From Rhodocyclaceae bacterium (lineage in GTDB: Bacteria > Pseudomonadota > Gammaproteobacteria > Burkholderiales > Rhodocyclaceae): 36,698 nucleotides of DNA. Positions 31,268-36,698 of the stretch are shown here, piece after piece. The notes beneath the pieces were generated by a model that was not told the DNA's origin, did not search any database, and worked only from the letters and a program-made list of their open reading frames with translations. Position numbers and translations under genes: made by a program. The first letter of the stretch is position 1; each line of letters starts with the position of its first letter. Location: assembly GCA_025353195.1 (NCBI GenBank), contig JANXRC010000122.1, positions 1-36,698 of the forward strand, in the 5' to 3' direction.

Positions 31268-32442
31268 ACCTGCGCAGACTGTTGGTGAACAAGTATTCGC
31301 TGTTGGGCGCACTGCTGCTGCTCGCCGCAGGCGGCTATCTCTACTGGGCCAAGGGCCGCACGCCCGATGCCGAGGCGCGCTACCGCACGCAAGCGATCGA
31401 GCAGGGCGACCTGACGCAACTGGCGTCGGCCAACGGTACGCTTAATCCGGTCGTACTGGTCAATGTCGGCACCCAGGTTTCGGGCACGGTCAAGAAGTGG
31501 TACGCCGACTTCAACGACCATGTCAAGGAGGGCCAGAAGTTGCTGGAGCTTGATCCGGCCATCTACCAGGCCCAAGCCAACCAGAGCGTGGCAAGCCTGA
31601 TCAACGTGCGCTCGCAATTGAAACTGGCCGAAGCCAACGAGATGCGCGCACGGGAACTGTTCAAACAGGAATACATCTCGCGCCAGGAGTTCGACACCAG
31701 CGTGCAGGCGCTCGAAGCGGCGCGTGCCCAAGTGGCGCTGGTGCAGGCGCAGTTGGCGAAGGACAACACCAACCTCGGCTATTCGGTGATCCGTTCGCCC
31801 GTGACCGGGGTCGTCGTTTCGCGCGAGGTCGACATCGGCCAGACGGTGGCGGCGAGCCTGCAAACACCCACGCTGTTCAAGATCGCCCAGGATCTGGCGA
31901 AGATGCAGATCGATTCGAGTTATGCGGAAGCAGACATAGGCAATCTCAAGATCGGCCAGCAGGCCACGTTCCGCGTCGATGCCTTTCCCAGCCGCGTCTT
32001 CCAGGGTGTCGTGAGGCAGGTACGGCTGAATCCGACGACGCAGCAGAACGTCGTCACCTACGACGTCGTGATTGCGGTCGACAATCCGGAACAGATCCTG
32101 ATGCCGGGCATGACGGCCTATGTCAATATACTTGTCGCCCAGCGCAAGGGTGCGCTGCTGTTGCCAAATGCCGCCTTGCGCTTCCGTCCCGTCGATGCCG
32201 GGCCGCGCAACGAAAAGCCACAGGAGAACCGCAAGGAAGGCAAGGGCAAGCCCGAGGGGCAGAGCGGCACCGTGTATGTCCTCAGCAATGGGCAACCAAA
32301 ACCCGTGCGCATCTCGGTCGGGATTACCGACAACCGCATGACCGAGTTGGTCGGCGGTGATCTCAAGGAAGGCGATGCAGTGATTGTCGAAGACCGTCAA
32401 CCGCCCGCCAAACCGGGGGCGCCCGGCATGAGACTGTTCTGA
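31264..32442 (+). CDS. macA: Periplasmic adaptor subunit, MacA type
   Basis: A 392-residue membrane-fusion protein with one N-terminal membrane anchor (residues 12-27). Typical blocks are GTLNPVVLVNVGTQVSGTVKKWYADFNDHVKEGQ (split lipoyl domain), an alpha hairpin near residues 100-160, IRSPVTGVVVSREVDIGQTVAA and the beta-barrel stretch DAFPSRVFQGVVRQVRLNPT. It connects the MacB-type transporter to the TolC-like channel. The ATG overlaps the tolC stop and its own stop shares a base with the ATPase gene. A Glu/Lys/Gly-rich insert (ENRKEGKGKPEGQ) near residue 325 is a flexible local feature. Substrate may be a macrolide, peptide or lipid; it is not determined. Confidence 0.88.
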   Translation: MNLRRLLVNKYSLLGALLLLAAGGYLYWAKGRTPDAEARYRTQAIEQGDLTQLASANGTLNPVVLVNVGTQVSGTVKKWYADFNDHVKEGQKLLELDPAIYQAQANQSVASLINVRSQLKLAEANEMRARELFKQEYISRQEFDTSVQALEAARAQVALVQAQLAKDNTNLGYSVIRSPVTGVVVSREVDIGQTVAASLQTPTLFKIAQDLAKMQIDSSYAEADIGNLKIGQQATFRVDAFPSRVFQGVVRQVRLNPTTQQNVVTYDVVIAVDNPEQILMPGMTAYVNILVAQRKGALLLPNAALRFRPVDAGPRNEKPQENRKEGKGKPEGQSGTVYVLSNGQPKPVRISVGITDNRMTELVGGDLKEGDAVIVEDRQPPAKPGAPGMRLF

Positions 32443-33176
32443 TGGACGGCAATGCCGATGCGGTTATCCGCATCGAGCAACTCTACAAGGAATACCTGAC
32501 CGAAGCCGGTCCGGTGCCGGTGCTCAAGGATGTTTCGGTGACGGTGGAACCGGGCGAATTCGTCGCCGTCATGGGGCCTTCGGGCTCGGGCAAATCGACC
32601 TTCATGAACATCCTCGGCTGCCTTGACGTCGCCACCGGTGGCCGCTATGTGCTCAACGGCCGCGACGTCGGCACGCTCGACAGCGACCAACTCGCTCACC
32701 TGCGCAACCAGGTGATCGGCTTCGTCTTCCAGGGCTTCAACCTGTTGCCGCGGGCCAACCTCGAAGACAACGTCGGTCTGCCGCTGATCTACCGCGGCGT
32801 ACCACGCGGCGAGCGTCTCGAGCATGCGCGCGAAATGCTCGCCAAAGTCGGGCTGGGCGCCTACAACCGTTCGCGGCCCAACCAGATTTCCGGTGGCCAG
32901 CAGCAGCGCGTCGCCATCGCCCGGGCATTGGTCAACCGGCCCAAACTGATCCTCGCCGACGAACCTACCGGCAACCTCGACACCGCTACCAGCAAGGAGG
33001 TCATGGCGCTGTTCACCGAACTCAACGAACGCGACGGCATCACCATCGTCCTCGTCACGCACGAATCGGACATCGCCGCCAACGCCCACCGTCTGGTGCG
33101 TCTGGCCGACGGCCGCATCATTTACGACGGGCCGGTCGAACACGCCGCGCCGGAGCTTATGGGGTCGACGGCATGA
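32442..33176 (+). CDS. MacB-type ABC transporter, ATPase subunit
   Basis: A 244-residue ATPase of the MacB/LolD/FtsE group. Walker A is GPSGSGKST, the Q-loop is VFQGFNLLPR, signature ISGGQQQRVAIARAL, Walker B LILADEPTGNLD, and the H-loop VTHESD. In E. coli MacB, ATPase and permease are one protein; here they are separate polypeptides, which is common in this family. The ATG uses the last base of the macA stop (TGATG), and the stop overlaps the permease gene (ATGA), so stoichiometric translation is expected. Confidence 0.92.
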   Translation: MDGNADAVIRIEQLYKEYLTEAGPVPVLKDVSVTVEPGEFVAVMGPSGSGKSTFMNILGCLDVATGGRYVLNGRDVGTLDSDQLAHLRNQVIGFVFQGFNLLPRANLEDNVGLPLIYRGVPRGERLEHAREMLAKVGLGAYNRSRPNQISGGQQQRVAIARALVNRPKLILADEPTGNLDTATSKEVMALFTELNERDGITIVLVTHESDIAANAHRLVRLADGRIIYDGPVEHAAPELMGSTA

Positions 33177-34393
33177 CCGCCGCCATGCTCGCGGAAGCCT
33201 GGGTGGCGATGGGCGCCAACCGGCTGCGCACCTTCCTCACCATGCTGGGCATGGTCATCGGCGTCGGTGCCGTGATCCTCATGCTCGCCGTCGGGCAGGG
33301 AGCGCAGCAGCAGGTGGAGGCCTCCATTGCCTCGATGGGCAGCAATCTGTTCATCATTCTCTCCGGCTCGACCACCTCGGGCGGCCTGCGCATGGGCGGC
33401 GGTGCCGCGCCGACACTGACGCTAGCGGACGCGCAAGCCCTCGAGGAACTTCCTTCGGTGGCCGCGATCGCACCCTCCTCTCCGGGAACGGCGCAAATAG
33501 TCTACGGTCCGAACAACTGGAGCACCCAGGTCATCGGCACGACGCCTGCCTTTCTGGCCGTGCGGGATTGGAAGCTTGCTGCCGGCTTTCCGTTCACCGA
33601 CTCCGACATCCGCTCGGCCACGCGCGTCGCGCTGCTGGGCAAGACCGTGGTCACCAACCTGTTCGGCGACGAAGACCCCGTCGGCAAAACGCTCCGCATC
33701 AAGAACAGCCCTTATATGGTGCTCGGCGTACTGGCGCCGAAAGGCCAGAGCCTTGACGGCCGCGATCAGGACGACACCGTCATCGTGCCGGTGACCACCG
33801 CGCAGCGCAAGCTGTTCGGCACCCAGTTCGCCGGCACTGTGCGCTTCATCATGGTCCAGGCGGAATCTGCCGCGGCGATGCCCGCCGTCGAAAGGGCCAT
33901 GAACGAGTTGCTGCGCCAGCGTCACCGTATCCGCGAAGGTGCGGATAGCGACTTTTCCGTGCGCAACCTGACGGCACTCGCCAACACTGCTGCCGAGACC
34001 GCTCAAGTCATGTCGCTGATGCTCGGCGCCATCGCCTCCGTGTCGCTGCTGGTCGGCGGCATCGGCATCATGAACATCATGCTGGTCTCGGTGACCGAGC
34101 GCACGCGCGAGATCGGCATCCGCATGGCCATCGGTGCGCGCGGCAAGGATATCCTGCTGCAGTTTCTGCTCGAAGCCATAATCATCTCGGTTATCGGCTG
34201 CCTGATCGGCGTGGTTCTAGGGGTCGGTGGCGCGCTCACGGTGAGCGAGGTCAGCGGAATGGCGATCGTCATAACCGCCTCGTCGATTGTCATGGCCTTC
34301 GCGGTAGCCGCCGCCGTCGGCATTTTTTTCGGCTGGTATCCGGCGAAGAAGGCTGCCGCCATGAAGCCGATCGACGCCCTGCGCTACCAGTGA
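33173..34393 (+). CDS. MacB-type ABC transporter, permease subunit
   Basis: A 406-residue permease with four membrane segments: one near residues 22-44 (TFLTMLGMVIGVGAVILMLAV) and three in the C-terminal FtsX domain (about 275-400). Between them is the MacB periplasmic core domain (residues 50-250). VGGIGIMNIMLVSVTERTRE, the coupling-helix motif, and the final FGWYPAKKAAAMKPIDALRY block are family hallmarks. Together with the ATPase it forms a mechanotransmission-type pump that pushes substrate from the periplasm through the adaptor and outer channel. It ends the four-gene efflux operon. Confidence 0.92.
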   Translation: MTAAMLAEAWVAMGANRLRTFLTMLGMVIGVGAVILMLAVGQGAQQQVEASIASMGSNLFIILSGSTTSGGLRMGGGAAPTLTLADAQALEELPSVAAIAPSSPGTAQIVYGPNNWSTQVIGTTPAFLAVRDWKLAAGFPFTDSDIRSATRVALLGKTVVTNLFGDEDPVGKTLRIKNSPYMVLGVLAPKGQSLDGRDQDDTVIVPVTTAQRKLFGTQFAGTVRFIMVQAESAAAMPAVERAMNELLRQRHRIREGADSDFSVRNLTALANTAAETAQVMSLMLGAIASVSLLVGGIGIMNIMLVSVTERTREIGIRMAIGARGKDILLQFLLEAIIISVIGCLIGVVLGVGGALTVSEVSGMAIVITASSIVMAFAVAAAVGIFFGWYPAKKAAAMKPIDALRYQ

Positions 34394-34396
34394 CAC

Positions 34397-34438
34397 GCCG
34401 ACCCCAGGAGGCAAAAGGCTTCGCCCGGGCTGGTCGGC
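34397..34438. terminator. Inverted repeat after the efflux operon, possible terminator
   Basis: GCCGACC (34397-34403) pairs with GGTCGGC (34432-34438); a small GGC-TTCG-CC stem lies inside. It starts four bases after the permease stop. There is no U-tract, so termination may be Rho-dependent or the structure may only stabilise the message. Confidence 0.3.
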
Positions 34439-34477
34439 CGCCCCGATCGTGGATAATCAAACCTTTCCGTTGCGCAA

Positions 34478-35995
34478 ATGATCATGGCTGAGGAAATCGA
34501 ACTCAAGCTGGCACTGGCAGAAGGCCATCAGGCGCGATTCCTGCGGCACCCGCTGCTGAAACAGGCAGCCGCGCGTCATGTTGACACCCTCGACAACATT
34601 TATTACGACACGACGGATCTTTCCCTGCATCGGCGCGGCATCGCCTTGCGGCTGCGCCGCAAGGGGCGCGACTGGCTGCAAACGGTCAAGCTGGCGGGCA
34701 GGTCGGCCGCCGGCCTGAGCAGCCGACCCGAGTGGGAAACGCCTTACACCGGGCATTTCGACTTCTCGGGCGTTGACCAGCCTGACGTGCGCGAATGGCT
34801 GGAAAGGCCCAAGCTGCTGGCTCGCATCGTGCCCATTTGCGAGACCCGTTTCCGCCGCATCACGTGGAAATTTCCTGCTGCCCGCGGCGCCGTGCTGGTG
34901 ACTCTGGATCGCGGCTGGATCATTGCCAATGGTCGCCGCGAATCCATCTCCGAAGTGGAACTGGAACTCGCCGGCGCGCCGGTCCACGCGATTTTTGGCC
35001 TCGCCGCGCAACTCGCCCAACGCGTGACCCTGACGCCATCGGTATTGTCCAAGGCAGAGCGCGGCTATCGCCTGCACGTCGGGGCGCCGCCGGTGCCGTT
35101 CAAGGCCGAAACCGTGGCGCTGTCCGCGGCAATGCCTCCATTCGAAGCCTTTCACCACATTGCACTGTCCTGCCTCGAACACCTGCAGCAGAATCATCGC
35201 GGCGCGCTGAGCAGTGACGACCCCGAATACATCCACCAGATGCGCGTCGCCACGCGCCGGCTGCGTGCCGCGCTAAGGCTTTTCGCCCCGGTGCTGCCGG
35301 AGAATTTTGCCGAGCCGCTGCGCGCCCCGCTGTCCGCATTGATGCAGCAACTGGGCCGCGCGCGCGACCTCGACGTGCTGCTGGCCGAAATTGCCAACCC
35401 GGTTCTCGCCGCCTTGCCCAATGAACCGCGGCTGCCGGCGCTTGCCAGCGATATCACCAACCGCCGCTACACAGCGCGTGCGCAGGCGATTGCCATGCTC
35501 GCGGCGCCGGACTACGGGCGCATGCTGCTGACTGCGCTCGAATGGCTGCACGCCAAGCCGCCTGCGGATGCGCTGACGATACTGCTGCAGAGCTTCGCCG
35601 CCGAACGCCTGAAACGCCTGCGCAACAAAGTACGCCGACTGGCCGTGGCCGCCGATATTGATGATCCGGCATCGCTGCACGCCCTGCGGATCGGTGTCAA
35701 ACGCCTGCGCTATGCGCTGGAATTCTTTTCGCCCCTGGCGCCGGAGCGGGCCTTGAGCCGTGTGCTCAAGCAACTCGCCACATTGCAGGACACGCTGGGG
35801 CAACTCAACGACCTGTCGAGTGCCGGGGCCATGCTGATGGATTGTGCGGGTGACGATCCCCGGCTGCGCGAGGCAGTGACGCTGATCGGCGGCTGGCATG
35901 GCCCCCACTATGCCAGCCTGCTGGCCGGCATATCGCGTGAACTGGTGCATCTGGCTCGGCTGCGCCTGCCAAAACTAGTCAGAAGTGTCGAGTAA
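34478..35995 (+). CDS. CYTH-CHAD domain protein (inorganic triphosphatase type)
   Basis: A 505-residue soluble protein. The N-terminal CYTH domain (residues 4-200) has the ExExK motif at E6, E8, K10 (EIELKL), DTTDLSLHRRGIALRLRRKG with basic phosphate ligands, and the SEVELEL strand. The C-terminal CHAD domain (about 225-500) carries conserved histidine and basic helices, for example HQMRVATRRLRAALR and HALRIGVKRLRYALEFF, which bind polyphosphate. The layout matches YgiF-type triphosphatases. E. coli YgiF hydrolyses inorganic triphosphate; CHAD domains are known to attach to polyphosphate granules. An ATG two codons inside is an alternative start. GATAAT at 34452-34457 is a possible -10 box. 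Confidence 0.88.
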   Translation: MIMAEEIELKLALAEGHQARFLRHPLLKQAAARHVDTLDNIYYDTTDLSLHRRGIALRLRRKGRDWLQTVKLAGRSAAGLSSRPEWETPYTGHFDFSGVDQPDVREWLERPKLLARIVPICETRFRRITWKFPAARGAVLVTLDRGWIIANGRRESISEVELELAGAPVHAIFGLAAQLAQRVTLTPSVLSKAERGYRLHVGAPPVPFKAETVALSAAMPPFEAFHHIALSCLEHLQQNHRGALSSDDPEYIHQMRVATRRLRAALRLFAPVLPENFAEPLRAPLSALMQQLGRARDLDVLLAEIANPVLAALPNEPRLPALASDITNRRYTARAQAIAMLAAPDYGRMLLTALEWLHAKPPADALTILLQSFAAERLKRLRNKVRRLAVAADIDDPASLHALRIGVKRLRYALEFFSPLAPERALSRVLKQLATLQDTLGQLNDLSSAGAMLMDCAGDDPRLREAVTLIGGWHGPHYASLLAGISRELVHLARLRLPKLVRSVE

Positions 35996-36049
35996 TACTC
36001 CCGTACCACCCACGACTCAGCCTTGGCACCCACCCTTGGAGACACAAAG

Positions 36050-36511
36050 ATGGACCTGATACTCTGGCGTCACGCCGAAGCCGAAGAAGGCGATGGCATC
36101 CTCCCTGATAACAAGCGGCGCCTGACCGCGCGCGGCGAAAAGCAGTCGAAGCAGGTCGCCCGCTGGTTGCGCCAGCACTTGCCGCGAAGACGGAAGGTCC
36201 TCGTCAGCCCGGCCGAACGCACCCAGCAAACAGCGCATGCGCTGGACCTGCCCTACGAGATCGAACCCCGGCTCGGCACCGGCGCGTCAGCGATCGATGT
36301 GTTGACGGCCGCCGGTTGGCCCCACCAGAGCGGAGCGGTACTGATCATCGGGCATCAGCCAACTTTGGGACGTGTCGCGGCACTGCTGCTTGGGGGGGAA
36401 GAAGCCGACTGGTCGATCAAGAAGGGGGGCATCTGGTGGTTTTCCCGGCGCGCGCGCGACAACGAAAAACAGACCGTGCTGCGCGCCGTCCTCAACCCCG
36501 ATTTCGCCTGA
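36050..36511 (+). CDS. sixA: Phosphohistidine phosphatase SixA
   Basis: A 153-residue histidine phosphatase. The catalytic RH(A/G) motif is WRHAEAEEGDG with H8 as the nucleophile, an arginine in TARGEKQS follows, and the second histidine is in IIGHQPTLGRVAAL, as in SixA. LVSPAERTQQTAHAL is also typical. Its known role is to dephosphorylate phosphohistidine on PTS-type carriers such as NPr. The start at 36050 has a GGAG ribosome site; an in-frame ATG 27 bases earlier is less likely. It follows the CYTH-CHAD gene by 54 bases and may be cotranscribed with it. Confidence 0.9.
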   Translation: MDLILWRHAEAEEGDGILPDNKRRLTARGEKQSKQVARWLRQHLPRRRKVLVSPAERTQQTAHALDLPYEIEPRLGTGASAIDVLTAAGWPHQSGAVLIIGHQPTLGRVAALLLGGEEADWSIKKGGIWWFSRRARDNEKQTVLRAVLNPDFA

Positions 36512-36698
36512 GTTCAGCACCTCGCGGTTTCATGCGATATACGTCGCAGTTTGATGACGGTGTCGCGGGTTTTTAGACTTGTCCGGTTCTGTAGCACATG
36601 AATTGTCCGCTTTTTCTGTTGGGGGCGGGAAGCGGCGGAGGGCGTAGCCCGAAGCCGGTTTCCGCCCCCAACGGCGCGCCTGGCGGACGGATCAGGCG
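36512..36698. other. Non-coding end of window: short repeats and long palindrome
   Basis: This stretch has no supported gene. It contains two direct copies of TTGTCCGsTTyT (36579-36590 and 36603-36614) followed by a long imperfect palindrome. Repeated TTGTCCG-type motifs are reminiscent of multiple terminal repeats of IS21-like elements, but no transposase or defined end is visible inside the window. Confidence 0.4.
36618..36672. repeat. Long imperfect palindrome
   Basis: GTTGGGGGCGG (36618-36628) is the exact reverse complement of CCGCCCCCAAC (36662-36672). A central GGGC-GTA-GCCC stem (36640-36650) and partly matching flanks extend it across 55 bases. It lies about 107 bases after the sixA stop. 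No U-tract follows on either strand, so it is not a classical terminator; a REP-type or mobile-element palindrome is more likely. Confidence 0.6.

Noticed and set aside
36618-36672. Integron attC site
   Set aside because: The outer arms have GTT on the left and AAC on the right, the reverse of the RYYYAAC...GTTRRRY order, and the R-box consensus is not met.

Overview
The window is GC-rich (roughly two thirds G+C), densely coded and full of short ATGA/GTGA overlaps. The gene content fits a betaproteobacterium, probably of the Rhodocyclales type; that placement is inferred from overall gene content, not from a phylogenetic marker. No rRNA, tRNA, CRISPR array or complete insertion sequence was recognised.

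Layout. (1) 1-440: the 5' part of a RelE/HigB-type toxin gene running off the left edge, with a perfect palindrome at its start and a tandem repeat beside it. (2) 440-4350: an EamA-like exporter, a large DUF1631 protein and a convergent DUF4126 membrane protein. (3) 4519-8575: a tight operon of ArsS (radical SAM enzyme of arsenosugar synthesis), a sodium:solute symporter, a degenerate metallophosphoesterase-like protein and an L-2-haloacid dehalogenase. (4) 8730-12829: ugpBAEC, an ABC importer for glycerol-3-phosphate. (5) 12864-21323, minus strand and convergent with ugp: a haem-motif diguanylate cyclase, glpD, a HAD phosphatase translationally coupled to glpD, then a glpC-like gene, glpA and glpB. 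Both the GlpD-type and GlpABC-type glycerol-3-phosphate dehydrogenases are therefore present beside the importer. (6) 21401-22402, minus: ECF sigma factor, very small zinc-finger anti-sigma factor and cysteine-rich CWC protein. (7) 22491-28164, plus, divergent from the sigma gene: exported MsrB, exported MsrA, a VTT membrane domain fused to a mercuric-reductase-like flavoenzyme, two glycosyltransferases of the families named for arsenosugar synthesis (TIGR04283, TIGR04282) and a TIGR03169-type flavoprotein. (8) 28261-29591: two proteins of unknown function, one exported. (9) 29669-34393: a TolC/MacA/MacB-type tripartite efflux operon. (10) 34478-36511: CYTH-CHAD protein and SixA phosphohistidine phosphatase. 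(11) 36512-36698: non-coding, with a long palindrome and two copies of a short repeat.

How it fits together. The importer and two dehydrogenase systems make a glycerol-3-phosphate uptake and oxidation locus feeding electrons to the respiratory chain. Its GlpC position holds an HdrD/DsrK-like Fe-S protein instead of a classical GlpC. The arsenosugar-type genes are split: arsS heads one operon and the two glycosyltransferases lie about 21 kb away in an operon led by methionine sulfoxide reductases and probably under the divergent ECF sigma factor. No arsM was found. The two least familiar units are the arsS / symporter / pseudo-phosphoesterase / dehalogenase operon and the msrBA / VTT-flavoenzyme / glycosyltransferase operon.
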